A stretch of DNA of 64,000 nt from Mesorhizobium sp. (GCF_024509055.1 NZ_JANINM010000006.1:1-64000), one strand, 5' to 3'. Numbered from the stretch's first letter, positions 1-10,425 are shown. Notes: generated by a model not told the origin, from the letters alone. Translations and numbers: made by a program.

Positions 1-2
1 GC

Positions 3-917
3 GCCTATATCGACTACGCGATAGACGAGACGCGCAACTTCGCCGCCCACCCGCTGCTACGGCGCGCGCTGAAGGCGCTGATCGGCGCCTGCGCGCCTCT
101 GGTCAGGGCAAGCGGTCTCGACCATCAGGTGCAGGTCAACAACTGGCTCTACTCGACCAATCCCGTGCCGCTGCTCGACCGGCAGACGGTCTCCGCGCTT
201 CGCACGGCGCTGGTCGCGCGCTTCCCGGACCGCGCCATCGTGATCCGATCGCTGAACGAGATCGCCGATCCGGCCACCATTGCCGCTTTAAAGGCGGAAG
301 GCTTTCGCATGCTGGCGGCCCGCCAAATCTACATATTCGCCGACCGCGGCGCGGCTCCGGCCATGACGCGCGACATGAAGCGCGACCGCGCCCGGTTGCG
401 CTCGACACCCTTCGAGCATGTCGGCAATGCGGACTTCACCGAGGCCGACTATGCGCGCGCGGAAACGCTCTACAACATGCTCTACCTGGACAAATACACG
501 CCGCTCAATCCGCACTACACGGCACGCTATATCCGCGAGATGCACGGGCGCGGCATCGTCAGCCTTGCCGGCCTGCGCCGTCCAGGCGGCGAACTGGTTG
601 CGGTCACAGGGCTGTTCGAGAACGGCGGCACGCTCACCCAGCCCGTCGTTGGCTACGACACCGGCCTGCCGATCGGAGAGGGGCTCTACCGCATGGTTAT
701 GGCGATGGCGCAGCACCATGCCACAGCGCGGGGCCTGTTCTTCAACATGAGCGCCGGCGCGGCCGGCTTCAAGCGCCGGCGCGGTGCTGTCGCCGCCATC
801 GAGTACACCGCCGTCTATGCCGGCCATCTCCCGCGCCGCCGGCGGCTGGCGATCCGCATCATGGAGAGCCTGCTGGCGCGGATAGGCATTCCACTGCTCA
901 GGAGATTCGAACTGTGA
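3..917 (+). CDS. Acetyltransferase-like (GNAT/BioF2-type) protein, 5' truncated by window edge
   Basis: Open frame continues upstream of the listed ATG (129) to the window start; GNAT/FemAB-like composition. Ends in GTGA overlap with the next gene. Confidence 0.55.
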   Translation, partial: AYIDYAIDETRNFAAHPLLRRALKALIGACAPLVRASGLDHQVQVNNWLYSTNPVPLLDRQTVSALRTALVARFPDRAIVIRSLNEIADPATIAALKAEGFRMLAARQIYIFADRGAAPAMTRDMKRDRARLRSTPFEHVGNADFTEADYARAETLYNMLYLDKYTPLNPHYTARYIREMHGRGIVSLAGLRRPGGELVAVTGLFENGGTLTQPVVGYDTGLPIGEGLYRMVMAMAQHHATARGLFFNMSAGAAGFKRRRGAVAAIEYTAVYAGHLPRRRRLAIRIMESLLARIGIPLLRRFEL

Positions 918-1900
918 GCGGGAAGGATCACTGGCAGGCCGTGGCGCTGTCGGCCGACATCGGCAAGCGGCCGAAGCGTATCCTGTTCGACGGGCAGCCT
1001 GTGGTGCTGTTCCGCTCGGTGCAAGGCATTGCGGCCCTGTTCGACCGCTGCCCGCACCGGCTGGTGGAATTGTCGACCGGCAAGGTCGTCGGCGGCGCGA
1101 TCGAATGCCCTTATCACGGCTGGCGCTACGACAGCGAAGGCCGCTGCACCGCCATTCCCGGCCATGTCGGCGCCATGCCGCATTACCGGGTGCGCCGCTA
1201 CGCCGCAATTGAGCGCGACGGCGTTGTCTTCGTCTCGTCCGGCACGCCGCAGGGCGAACCTTACCTTCATTGCATGCAGGGCAAGGACATCATCGTGCGG
1301 CGGGTGCGCTCATCGACGCAGTCGACGGTGATCGACGCGGCGGAAAACATCCTCGACGCCACCCACACCCATTTCACGCATAAGGGCCTGCTGCGTGGCC
1401 TGACCTCCAGGCGCCATCTGGTGCGGGTCGAGGTGACCGGTGGCGAGGGCTGGGTCGAGGCCTGTTACACCGGCGAGGATCGCCAGCAGGGCCTGATCAG
1501 CCGGCTCCTGGAAGGCGAGCGGGCGAAAACCATCGGCCGCTTCCGCCACCCCGGTATCGCCGAGCTTGAATATTGGAGCAGGGACGGGTTGGTGCTCGCC
1601 ACCACGTTCCATTTGCGCCAGGCCGATGAGCGAACTGTCGAAGGCATCGGCTGGCTGATCGGCCGACGCCAGGGCCTGCTCGGCGAGTTGAAGGCGCTCG
1701 CCTTCAAGCCGCTCTTCACCATCGCGCTTCACCAGGACAGGCGGGTGCTGAAATCGGCAAGCGACAACGCCCGCTTCGCGCCTGCGACGGTGCCGGTGAT
1801 CGGCCCGCTCGATTTCCTGCGCCGCGACATCGCGGCCATCATGGAGGGCAAGATGCCGGCAGCGGCGGGCGAGGCGGGGGTGCACCAGATTGAATTGTAA
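914..1900 (+). CDS. Rieske [2Fe-2S] aromatic ring-hydroxylating oxygenase-like protein
   Basis: Rieske motif [25 protein letters not shown] (CxH...CxxH); GTG start overlaps the upstream stop. Confidence 0.85.
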   Translation: MSGKDHWQAVALSADIGKRPKRILFDGQPVVLFRSVQGIAALFDRCPHRLVELSTGKVVGGAIECPYHGWRYDSEGRCTAIPGHVGAMPHYRVRRYAAIERDGVVFVSSGTPQGEPYLHCMQGKDIIVRRVRSSTQSTVIDAAENILDATHTHFTHKGLLRGLTSRRHLVRVEVTGGEGWVEACYTGEDRQQGLISRLLEGERAKTIGRFRHPGIAELEYWSRDGLVLATTFHLRQADERTVEGIGWLIGRRQGLLGELKALAFKPLFTIALHQDRRVLKSASDNARFAPATVPVIGPLDFLRRDIAAIMEGKMPAAAGEAGVHQIEL

Positions 1901-1932
1901 GGTGCCGACAAGGACGCATGTCGAGTTCCTTC

Positions 1933-2091
1933 GCGCCCCCCTCTGGCCTGCCGGACATCTCCCCCACGAGGGGGGAGATTGGCAGTTCCGCAGCCTTCGC
2001 TAATTGCGGGCGTTACCGGAAGGTCGCCGACGCCGGCGCTGCTGATCTCCCCCCTCGTGGGGGAGATGTCCGGCAGGACAGAGGGGGGCGC
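1933..2091. repeat. Intergenic inverted repeat (rhizobial palindromic element)
   Basis: Left arm gcgcccccctctggcctgccggacatctcccccacgaggggggagat pairs with ctgatctcccccctcgtgggggagatgtccggcaggacagaggggggcgc. Confidence 0.85.
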
Positions 2092-2106
2092 CGTAAAGCG
2101 CTAGCG

Positions 2107-3273
2107 TCAATGAAAATCTGCCGGCCCGTTCCATTCGATATCCCGCGTTGACGCCGCCTGCAGGCTGATGCGCTGGCGAAGCGCCGTCCCGACAATCTCC
2201 GCAAGCGCCGGCCACTGCGCCTTCACCGGCTCCGGATCGCCGGGCCAGTCGAGCAGCTCCCGGCCTTCGCGCATCGCCTGCCGGAAGCGGCCGAGACCGC
2301 CGGATCGCAAGGCAGCAGGCAGGCCATAGATCCACATCGCCAGCCGCACGGTTTGCGGCGCGGTGACATCGGGCAGGACTTCCGGCCCGTCCCCCAGCAC
2401 CGCGTCGGCAAAGCGCGCCGGATCGTGGAAGAAATGCAGGCCGCTGACGGCGCGCGGATTGCATTCCAGCGGAAGCACGCGGCCGTCGGCCTCCCGCATC
2501 AGGTCGAAGGAAATCTGCCCTGTCCATTGGGTCGCGGCGACGATGCGTTCGACGAAGTCACGCGCGGCATCGTTCTCCACCCGCTCGAAGAAAATGCCGG
2601 CGCCCTTGCCGGCGCGATATGCCGAGCGATAGAACGCCAGCGCCTTCAGCCTGCCTTCGCGCGCCACCGCATAGGCGCTGATCTCCTCGCCCTCGACGAA
2701 GCGCTGCGCCACCCACGGCATGGCGGGCGAGGGGGTGATGGCCGCGAGTTTCTCCGGCGCCGGCCGCAACAGCACACGGCTGGCGAAGCGCGACCAGACC
2801 GGCTTGAACACCAGCTCGCGCGAGTGGCCACGCACCGCGCGGAGATCGTCGGGCGACCGCAGCAGCCTGGTTTCTGGCACCGCCAGGCCGAGCTTTTCGG
2901 CGAGCCTGATGAAGGCATGCTTGTTGTGGACCTCCGCCAGCAGGCCGATGCCGGGCGCGAACAGCCGGGCCGGCATGGCGCGTCCGCGCCAGGTCGGCGC
3001 GAGGTGGAAAACCTCCTCGCAGGTGGGAATGACGAGCCCGACATTTTCCTTGCGGATCAGCGCCTCGATCGCCTCCGCATAGGCCTGCGGCTCGAAGCGC
3101 GGCGGCGGCAGCCGGTGGTACCGCGCGCAGGCCTTGCTGGCGGCGGCGATCGGACGCGCCGGCGTGTCGGCCAGGACCACGCGGCGGCCGGCGCCGTCGA
3201 GCAGGCGCGCCAGATGCAGCGCCACCGGTGCGCGTGCGCCGGTGATGAGCACCGTCTTGTCAGCCCCCGGCAT
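2107..3273 (-). CDS. ATP-grasp domain protein
   Basis: 388 aa; VLITGARAPVALHLARLL N-terminus, ATP-grasp core (ELVFKPVWSRF, FVEGEEISAYAV, LECNPR). Confidence 0.75.
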   Translation of the reverse strand: MPGADKTVLITGARAPVALHLARLLDGAGRRVVLADTPARPIAAASKACARYHRLPPPRFEPQAYAEAIEALIRKENVGLVIPTCEEVFHLAPTWRGRAMPARLFAPGIGLLAEVHNKHAFIRLAEKLGLAVPETRLLRSPDDLRAVRGHSRELVFKPVWSRFASRVLLRPAPEKLAAITPSPAMPWVAQRFVEGEEISAYAVAREGRLKALAFYRSAYRAGKGAGIFFERVENDAARDFVERIVAATQWTGQISFDLMREADGRVLPLECNPRAVSGLHFFHDPARFADAVLGDGPEVLPDVTAPQTVRLAMWIYGLPAALRSGGLGRFRQAMREGRELLDWPGDPEPVKAQWPALAEIVGTALRQRISLQAASTRDIEWNGPADFH

Positions 3274-3339
3274 CAGCTCATTCGCGGTCGTTTCAGCCGC
3301 GACGACCGTTGCGCGAAAACCAGGCGCTTGGCAATCGGG

Positions 3340-4518
3340 CTACTTCCCACCCACAGGCAGCGCGCGCTGCACCACAGTGAGGAAGAAGCGTATGCCGATC
3401 GGGATGATGGCGTCGTTGAAGACGTAGCGGTCGCCATGCAGCCCGGCGCCAGGGCCGACATCGCCGGCGCCGATCCAGACATAGGCGCCGTCGCCGACGC
3501 CCTGTAGCAGGAAGGCGAAATCCTCGCAGCCCATGCTGGGCTGGAATTCTGTCGAGACGCGCTCGGCGCCGACGGTGTCCGCGCCGGCCTGTGCGGCAAG
3601 CGCCGCGCCGGTCGCCGGGTTCACCACCGGCGGGTAGCCGCGCTTGTAGGTGAGCTCCGCACTGGCGCCATGCATCGCGGCGCATGAGGCCGCCACGCGC
3701 TCGATCTCGACCGCGCAATGGTCGGAAAGTGCCCGGTCGTAGAAGCGGCAGGTGCCTTCCACCTTCACTTCGCCCGGCACGAAATTGTTGAAGCGGCCGC
3801 CATGGATCTGCGTGACCGACAGCACGACGGGCGATAGCGGGTCGACGCTGCGGGAGACCAGCCGCTGGATCGCCGTGACGAAGCTGGCGGCGGCCAGCAG
3901 CGGATCGTCGCCAAGATGCGGCATCGCCGCGTGGCAGCCGCTGCCGCGAAAGGCGATCTCGAAATCGTCGACCGCCGCCATCTGCGGCCCGGCGCGCACG
4001 CCTATTTGGCCTTCCGGAAAACCCGGCCAGTTGTGGACCGCAAACACCTGATCGGCCGGAAAGCGCTTCAACAACCCATCCTCGATCATCTTCCTGCCGC
4101 CACCAAGCACTTCCTCGGCCGGCTGGAAGACAAACACCACGGTGCCGTCGAAGCTCTCGCTTTCGGCAAGCAGCTTGGCCGCGCCGAGCAGCATCGCGGT
4201 ATGGCCGTCATGGCCGCAGGCATGCATGACGCCGTCGTTGCGCGAGGCATAGGCGACATCGGCGGCCTCCCTGATCGGCAGCGCGTCAAGCTCGGCGCGC
4301 AGCGCGATCGCATTGCCGTTCCGGCCTTTCGTCAGCGTCGCCACCACTGCCGTGGCGCTGACATCGGTGTGGACGGCAAGCCCGAATTCCTTCAGCTTCG
4401 CCGCAACGAAAGCCGCCGTCTCATGCTCGGCAAAGCCAAGCTCCGGATTGGCGTGGATGTGCCGGCGCCAGCCGATCACCTCGGGCACGATCGCTGCCAC
4501 TCTGTCGTTTTCCTGCAT
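3340..4518 (-). CDS. M20 family amidohydrolase (hippurate hydrolase-like)
   Basis: MQENDRVAAIVPEVIGWRRHIHANPELGFAEHETAAF; HACGHDGHTAMLLGAA. Internal start chosen; ORF track start is over-extended. Confidence 0.9.
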   Translation of the reverse strand: MQENDRVAAIVPEVIGWRRHIHANPELGFAEHETAAFVAAKLKEFGLAVHTDVSATAVVATLTKGRNGNAIALRAELDALPIREAADVAYASRNDGVMHACGHDGHTAMLLGAAKLLAESESFDGTVVFVFQPAEEVLGGGRKMIEDGLLKRFPADQVFAVHNWPGFPEGQIGVRAGPQMAAVDDFEIAFRGSGCHAAMPHLGDDPLLAAASFVTAIQRLVSRSVDPLSPVVLSVTQIHGGRFNNFVPGEVKVEGTCRFYDRALSDHCAVEIERVAASCAAMHGASAELTYKRGYPPVVNPATGAALAAQAGADTVGAERVSTEFQPSMGCEDFAFLLQGVGDGAYVWIGAGDVGPGAGLHGDRYVFNDAIIPIGIRFFLTVVQRALPVGGK

Positions 4519-4617
4519 CGTCCGGTCTCCGCATGGGTCGCGGTGATGTTGCCGATCTCGCTGGTTAGCGTCTTGAACGGGATTGACGGGCAGAGCGGTT
4601 TGGAGAAGGCTTGCCGG

Positions 4618-5448
4618 ATGAGCGAAGCTGGCGAGCAACGCGAGCGCGAGGCAGCAAAGCTGACGCGGCACCATGGGCTTGGCGGCCTCGAAATGCTCGC
4701 CGCCCGCTACCGCGACCATGCCTATGCGCTGCACACCCATCCGACCTGGGTCTTTGGCGTCGTCGTGGCCGGCGTCGAGAAGCTCCGCATCGGTCGCCGC
4801 CAGCATCTGGCGCCGGCGGGCTCGATGATCATCGTCAATCCCGAAGAGCCGCATGATGGCGAGAAGGGAATTCCCGCCGGCTGGGCGTACCGCACCTGCT
4901 ATCCGGGTGCCGAGCTGATGGGCGAGATCGCCGAGGACCTGGAATTGCCCGGATTGCCGATGTTCGGCGACGGCATCGTGGTGGCGCCGGAATTGGCGCT
5001 GGCCTTCGTGAAGGCGCATCGGCTGGCCGGGCAGCCGTTGGAGCAGGAGGGGGCGATGCTCGTGGCGCTTGGCGAACTCGTCAAGCGTTTCGGCGACGGC
5101 AAGCGCCGAGACCGCGCCTCGGGCGGCGGCGAAGCGGCGCGGCGTTTCCGCCTTTATGGCGATATTATCGAGGCCGAGCTTTCAGCTGGTTTCGACCTCG
5201 CGCATCTGGCATCTGCCGGCGGGGTCACCCGCTTCCAGGTCATCCGCGACTTCAACCGTGCCGCCGGCATGACGCCAGGCCAGTACCTGCGTGACCGCCG
5301 CATCCGCGCCGCCTCGGCGCTGATGAAGGCCGGCATGCCGCTAGCCGAGATCGCGGCCGAAACAGGCTTCGCCGACCAGAGCCATCTCACAAGAGTGTTC
5401 AAGACGGTCAAGGGCATGTCGCCCGGCGCCTGGCGCGCCGCGGCGTGA
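4618..5448 (+). CDS. AraC family transcriptional regulator with N-terminal cupin-like domain
   Basis: C-terminal HTH: IAAETGFADQSHLTRVFKTVKGMSPGAWR; start re-assigned to ATG 4618. Confidence 0.9.
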   Translation: MSEAGEQREREAAKLTRHHGLGGLEMLAARYRDHAYALHTHPTWVFGVVVAGVEKLRIGRRQHLAPAGSMIIVNPEEPHDGEKGIPAGWAYRTCYPGAELMGEIAEDLELPGLPMFGDGIVVAPELALAFVKAHRLAGQPLEQEGAMLVALGELVKRFGDGKRRDRASGGGEAARRFRLYGDIIEAELSAGFDLAHLASAGGVTRFQVIRDFNRAAGMTPGQYLRDRRIRAASALMKAGMPLAEIAAETGFADQSHLTRVFKTVKGMSPGAWRAAA

Positions 5449-5538
5449 AAGAATTCAGAAGAGAGTGCGTGTTTCCCTTCTGCAGTCGCGTCGCCTGAAT
5501 CCATTGCAGCGCGACGCGTGCTTGGTTCGGTCAGAGGG

Positions 5539-6057
5539 CTACAGTTTTGCCTTGATGCGCTTCATCTTGCCGCTGGCATAGTCGCCGTAGCGCAGCTGCG
5601 ATTTGCCATGCCGGTCCCTGAATGCGTACCAGTCACCATCCGGCAGTTTGCGCTGGTAGATTATCTTTCCGGCCTGGCGGTGCTCGAAGCAGGTCATGGA
5701 TGCCTTGGCGCCCCACGCGCCATGCCACGTCGCGCGGTAGCATAGCTTGCCGCCGCCGGGTATGAACCATATCCCGTCTCCATAGCCGGGCTTGCCCTTG
5801 TCCGAAGTCCAGGCATCGAACTGCCGCTGCTTGACCGCGAAGAACGCGGCGCCGTTCTTTCCCCAGAGCCACGAATGGTTTTGATAGAGCTGGTAGACGC
5901 CTTCATCCGATACGGCGGCCGCCTTTGCCGCCTGGCCGTCAATCTTGTTCGCGTCCTTGGCCATCGCGGAAGCCTGCAGGCTCAATACAAAAACGGAGCA
6001 GGCAAATGCCGCTCCGAGACAATTTCCCAAGACCCATTTCACAATTTCACCCCACAC
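5539..6057 (-). CDS. DUF995-type secreted protein
   Basis: Signal-peptide-like N-terminus; YQLYQNHSWLWGKNGAAFF...CYRATWHGAWGAKASMTCFEHR; same architecture as the 13072 protein. Confidence 0.65.
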   Translation of the reverse strand: MWGEIVKWVLGNCLGAAFACSVFVLSLQASAMAKDANKIDGQAAKAAAVSDEGVYQLYQNHSWLWGKNGAAFFAVKQRQFDAWTSDKGKPGYGDGIWFIPGGGKLCYRATWHGAWGAKASMTCFEHRQAGKIIYQRKLPDGDWYAFRDRHGKSQLRYGDYASGKMKRIKAKL

Positions 6058-6173
6058 TTGTTACGCCATGCCTTAACCGGCCCCCAAAGCCTCGCCCCGG
6101 AAGTGATCACTGTCAAACTGAAAGGGTGGAGCCCATCCCGGTCGCGCCGGGACAGGCACGTTTTGTCACGCCA

Positions 6174-7088
6174 TCAAGGCAGGACGTGCTGGGTGACTCG
6201 CCAGTCGGGCTTCCCATAGCCGCCAAGCCAAGGCCACACTTCCTTCTGGTTGAAGTAGACCACGGACGTCAGGGCCGGAAACTCCGCATAGGACTTGCGG
6301 GAATCTTCCGCCCATTGCGATACGTAGCCCTGCTTGCCCACATAGCCCAGCTCGGCGACGATAACCGGCTTATTGAATTTCGCAACGCGGTCGTAGCCGG
6401 GCTTCAGCGTCTCGGCGAAAGTCCGGTCCCGGCCGGTCTCGTCGTTGTCTTTCTTCTGCAGGCCGAACACCGACAGACCGATTACATCGACATAGTCGTC
6501 GCCCGGATAGTACTTCTCCAGGCCTTCCACGCCCTTGGGTGACCACATGTATTTGGCCGCGGGCGCCGCTTTGCGGCAGACATCGACCTCGCGCTTGTAG
6601 GCTGCGATCCAGTCCTTGGGTGCCCAGTTGGCCCAGGTGAAACGGCCGTTCGTGTCTTCCATTTCCTGCGCCCAGCGGATGGTCACCGCGCTCTTCATCT
6701 GCCCGGCCAGATTGCAGATCGCACGCATGTTGGCGTCATATCTGCCGCTCAAAATGCCGTCGCGCAGTTCGTTCGGCGTGATACGCCAGTCTTTCGACCA
6801 CGTCCAAGGCTCGATGGTGATCAGCAGCGACCTGCCGCGCTGCTGGGCATAGGCGTCGGCCAGCGGCAGTGTCGACAGATCGACGTCTTCCCACGGCAAG
6901 AACAGTTCCTCGATGCTGGCCGTCTTGTCGTTGCTGAAGTCGCCGTAGGGGTCGTACGAGCCGAACGCCGATGCGGCGGTGCCCGTTTGAATAGGGTCCG
7001 TTCCCGTTGTCGAGCCCGCCGAAGCCGGCAACGCGAGGCTCCCGACGATGAGTGCCGACACAAGTGCACTTGTTGCGGAGTATTTCAT
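6174..7088 (-). CDS. Secreted GH26-like glycoside hydrolase
   Basis: Signal peptide MKYSATSALVSALIVGSLALPASA; candidate catalytic Glu in TIRWAQEMED and PVIVAELGYVG. Confidence 0.65.
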   Translation of the reverse strand: MKYSATSALVSALIVGSLALPASAGSTTGTDPIQTGTAASAFGSYDPYGDFSNDKTASIEELFLPWEDVDLSTLPLADAYAQQRGRSLLITIEPWTWSKDWRITPNELRDGILSGRYDANMRAICNLAGQMKSAVTIRWAQEMEDTNGRFTWANWAPKDWIAAYKREVDVCRKAAPAAKYMWSPKGVEGLEKYYPGDDYVDVIGLSVFGLQKKDNDETGRDRTFAETLKPGYDRVAKFNKPVIVAELGYVGKQGYVSQWAEDSRKSYAEFPALTSVVYFNQKEVWPWLGGYGKPDWRVTQHVLP

Positions 7089-7387
7089 GCCCAATCTCCC
7101 ATGGCCTCTACCTCCGTCGGAGTTCCGCCGGATGTTGAAGCTCGCCACTGCATGCCATGAAACCGGCACGCACACCCAACCTATCGGTCTGCCGACGTGA
7201 TCTGCGGGTTGTCTGAGCGACTGGTGCCGGCGCTCATGGCGCAAGCCGGTTCACCAAGATAGCCTCTTGGGTCGCTTCGGTGCCGAACCCGGGAGAGGGT
7301 CGCCGCGATACTCACAAATTCGCGTCAACGTTACGATATTATCCCTGCCTAAATAAAGATCGTATCCCTGTCGCGAGTCAAGGGCAA

Positions 7388-7404
7388 TTAACCGTTACTT
7401 AACC
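7388..7404. promoter_or_regulatory. CtrA-type box TTAACCGTTACTTAACC
   Basis: Exact TTAA-N7-TTAACC in the divergent intergenic region. Confidence 0.55.
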
Positions 7405-7574
7405 TTGTTGTCGCCGATATGGTTAACACGCCCGATGGTATGATCATCGCCCGTAGTATTTCGTCGACGGAAATCCATTCGCCGGGGTGCCGCAAGGCGG
7501 AAATTCAACTGGCTGGTGAAGACAAAAGGCAGCCGGCTCAATGCGTTAGGTTAACCAGTTCTCATGAAGCTTGG

Positions 7575-7589
7575 TTAATGCACGCTTAA
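7575..7589. promoter_or_regulatory. CtrA-type box TTAATGCACGCTTAA
   Basis: Exact TTAA-N7-TTAA, 6 bp upstream of a TTGACT-N17-GATTCT promoter-like sequence (7595-7623) before the GT2 gene. Confidence 0.55.
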
Positions 7590-7682
7590 TTTGGTTGACT
7601 TCGGCTTGGCGCGATCTGATTCTGCAGCCGGGCAAACGCCATCGGCCGTGACTGGCCGGGGCGTGTGAAGCGGCGGGTAGTT

Positions 7683-9569
7683 ATGAGTGTTTCTGTCGAT
7701 GCCGCCGTCGGCGGCGGCAAATCGGGAGCTGGCAGCCAGCCTGATCTGGCACGCCCCGGCATTGGGCCCAACGGCCCCTATCTGGTTCCTGTGTTGTCAC
7801 CTCGCCAGCAGTCGATCCTGCGGCTCGGTCTCGCCTTATGGTTCGTGACGCTGGTCTTCTTCTGGTCCTGGTGGCTTCGGCCGGAGCATATTGAGTTTAT
7901 CGGGCCATATGCCTTCGCGACTCTCGTGCTGGCCTGGCTGACGCTGATGCCGATGTATTTTCTCCTCAATGTTCATGCATCGAGGAAGTCGTCGAAGCTG
8001 CACGCCATCCCGCCTGGCTCTCGTGTCGCCATGGTCGTGACCAAGGCGCCGTCCGAACCGTTCGCGGTGGTCAGGCGCACGCTGGAGGCCATGCTCGCGC
8101 AGGACTACCCGCACGACACCTGGCTCGCCGACGAGGATCCGGCCGAGGAAACCATCCGCTGGTGCGACGCGCACCGCGTGCTGATTTCGACGCGGCGCGG
8201 CCGGGAGGACTATCACCGCAAGACCTGGCCGCGACGGACCCGGTGCAAGGAGGGAAACCTCGCTTTCTTCTACGATCACTACGGATACGATCGCTACGAT
8301 TTCGTCGCCCAACTGGACGCTGATCATGTGCCGGCGCCGACGTATCTGAGGGAAATCCTCTATCCTTTCGCGGATCCCGCGGTGGGTTATGTCTCAGCGC
8401 CCAGCATCTGCGATAACAATGCCGATGAAAGCTGGGCGGCGCGAGGCCGTCTGTTCCCGGAAGGCATGTTCCACGGTCCCTTGCAGTCTGGCCACACCGG
8501 TGGCGGCGCGCCACTCTGTATCGGCTCGCACTACGCCGTCAGGACCAAGGCGCTGCGCCAGGCCGGCGGCCTTGGCCCGGAACTGGCCGAGGATCATTCC
8601 ACCTCCATGCTGATCAACGCGGCAGGCTGGCGCGGCGTGCATGCCATCGACGCCATCGCCCATGGCGACGGCCCGCAGACCTTCGCCGATCTGGTCACCC
8701 AGGAATTCCAGTGGTCGCGGAGCCTGGTGACCATCCTGTTCGAGTATACGCCACAATACTTCAGCAAGTTGTCGCCGAGGCTGAAGTTTCAGTTCCTCTT
8801 CTGTCAGCTCTGGTATCCGCTCTTCGCGGTCTTTGCTCTGATGATGTATGTCATGCCGATGTACGCGCTTTTCACCGGGCGCAACTTCGCTAATGTCATG
8901 TACGGGGACTTCCTCTTCTACTACCTGCCGAATTCGGTAGCGCTCGCCGCTTTGGTGATGATGCTCAAGGCTTTCGGCCTGTCGCGGCCGATGACGGCGA
9001 AGACCTTGAGCTGGGAGGGCACGCTTTTCCTCTTCTTCGCCCGCTGGCCATGGGTGCTTTGGGGCACGATCTCGGCAATCCGCGACTTCGTGACGAAGTC
9101 CTTCGTCGATTTCCGGGTCACCCCGAAAGGCAACGGTCCGAAGCATCTTTTGCCGATGCGCGCCTTTGTGCCCTACGTGATCCTGGCGGCCGGCGCGGCG
9201 CTGCCGGTCCTAGTGGTCAAGCATCCGTTCGACGCCACCGGTTTTTACTGGTTCGCCGCCTTCAACGCCTTCCTCTACGGCCTGCTCGTCCTCGTGGTCA
9301 TCGCCAAGCATATTTCCGAAAACAGGATATCGCTACGTGCCAATGCCGCCAGGTTTGCCCTGCACGCTGTGCTCGCAGTCGTCGCGCTCGGTATCCCGGT
9401 CGCGGGTTTCTACGACCGCGGGCTCGAAGGCATCTACGGGCTGCAGCAGGGTGCTGGAGGGCTTCGCATCGTCAGGATCGCTTATGTGGTGTCCGGCGCC
9501 GGCATGGGCGATATCGGTTCGCGCAATTTCTATTTCGACCCGGGCTGGGACGACAGCAGCCCGCGATAG
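7683..9569 (+). CDS. Membrane GT2 glycosyltransferase (cellulose/mixed-linkage-glucan synthase-like)
   Basis: Multiple TM segments; GT2 motifs QLDADHVP, GGLGPELAEDHS, QEFQWSRSL (QxxRW variant). GTG 7665 is an alternative start. Confidence 0.85.
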   Translation: MSVSVDAAVGGGKSGAGSQPDLARPGIGPNGPYLVPVLSPRQQSILRLGLALWFVTLVFFWSWWLRPEHIEFIGPYAFATLVLAWLTLMPMYFLLNVHASRKSSKLHAIPPGSRVAMVVTKAPSEPFAVVRRTLEAMLAQDYPHDTWLADEDPAEETIRWCDAHRVLISTRRGREDYHRKTWPRRTRCKEGNLAFFYDHYGYDRYDFVAQLDADHVPAPTYLREILYPFADPAVGYVSAPSICDNNADESWAARGRLFPEGMFHGPLQSGHTGGGAPLCIGSHYAVRTKALRQAGGLGPELAEDHSTSMLINAAGWRGVHAIDAIAHGDGPQTFADLVTQEFQWSRSLVTILFEYTPQYFSKLSPRLKFQFLFCQLWYPLFAVFALMMYVMPMYALFTGRNFANVMYGDFLFYYLPNSVALAALVMMLKAFGLSRPMTAKTLSWEGTLFLFFARWPWVLWGTISAIRDFVTKSFVDFRVTPKGNGPKHLLPMRAFVPYVILAAGAALPVLVVKHPFDATGFYWFAAFNAFLYGLLVLVVIAKHISENRISLRANAARFALHAVLAVVALGIPVAGFYDRGLEGIYGLQQGAGGLRIVRIAYVVSGAGMGDIGSRNFYFDPGWDDSSPR

Positions 9570-10020
9570 CTCGCTGGCGAAAGGGCCAATGAAACAGGCC
9601 AGGGCTTCTTTCGCTGAAGCGGTCGGGCAAACTGGTTTCGACACCGATCATTGTTTTCGGTCATCACGCCGACGCGTTCGGCGAACTCCGCACTTTCGTT
9701 CACGTTAGGGCAAGGGCGTGAGCGGTTTTCCTCCCGGAAATTGCGCGTCAAAGCGGCTCACCGTTTCCTGAAAGGGGAAACGTCTTGGCTGTTTCACTCG
9801 CTCATGCCCGGCGCGGCTGCCAGTTAGTTCAAATTTTAATCGTATCCGACACGGTGCTGAAATTCGGCGCTCACCACGTCCTTTGCACGAATTTTAATAA
9901 GTATACTCTAATATTGAAATCACGATGCAGGTGGTCGTGGGTCACTTGCTGATTAAAAGGCGGAAGAATAGGTAACAAATCTCCGCAATGATTCAACTTG
10001 TGTTGTAGCAGGGGACGGCT

Positions 10021-10425
10021 ATGAAGAAGTTTGTAGAGTATGCGGTCGCGAATGGCAAGAAATACGCCGTCGCATTGGCCGCTGTTGCTGCGGTTTCGAT
10101 GGTTTCGGGCTGTCAGAGCACCGATACGACCAAGACTGGTGCGATCGCCGCCAAGCCATTGACGCAGACCATCGTCAAGAAGGTGTACTACACCAAGAAG
10201 AAGCAACTGCATCGCGGCGTCAGCAAGCCGGTTACGCAGATGACCAACGTCACGCGCGTCAGGGAAGAAGCCTACGCGATCTTCGTTCGGCCGCAGCGCA
10301 TCCGCACGGGATCGCCAGTCAAGGTATCTTACACTCTGGGCGAAGCTGGGCCGCTGTTCGGTCACTCGCCATGGATCTGCGGGCCAAGCGGCTTCGGCCA
10401 GCGCGCTTCCTGCCGTGCGCGCTGA
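10021..10425 (+). CDS. Small lipoprotein with C-terminal CGPSGFGQ motif
   Basis: Lipobox VSGC; C-terminus PWICGPSGFGQRASCRAR. Confidence 0.65.
   Translation: MKKFVEYAVANGKKYAVALAAVAAVSMVSGCQSTDTTKTGAIAAKPLTQTIVKKVYYTKKKQLHRGVSKPVTQMTNVTRVREEAYAIFVRPQRIRTGSPVKVSYTLGEAGPLFGHSPWICGPSGFGQRASCRAR

Noticed and set aside
3916-4617. N-terminal 234 residues of the 510-aa AraC ORF
   Set aside because: This segment is antisense to the M20 amidohydrolase; the true start is ATG 4618.
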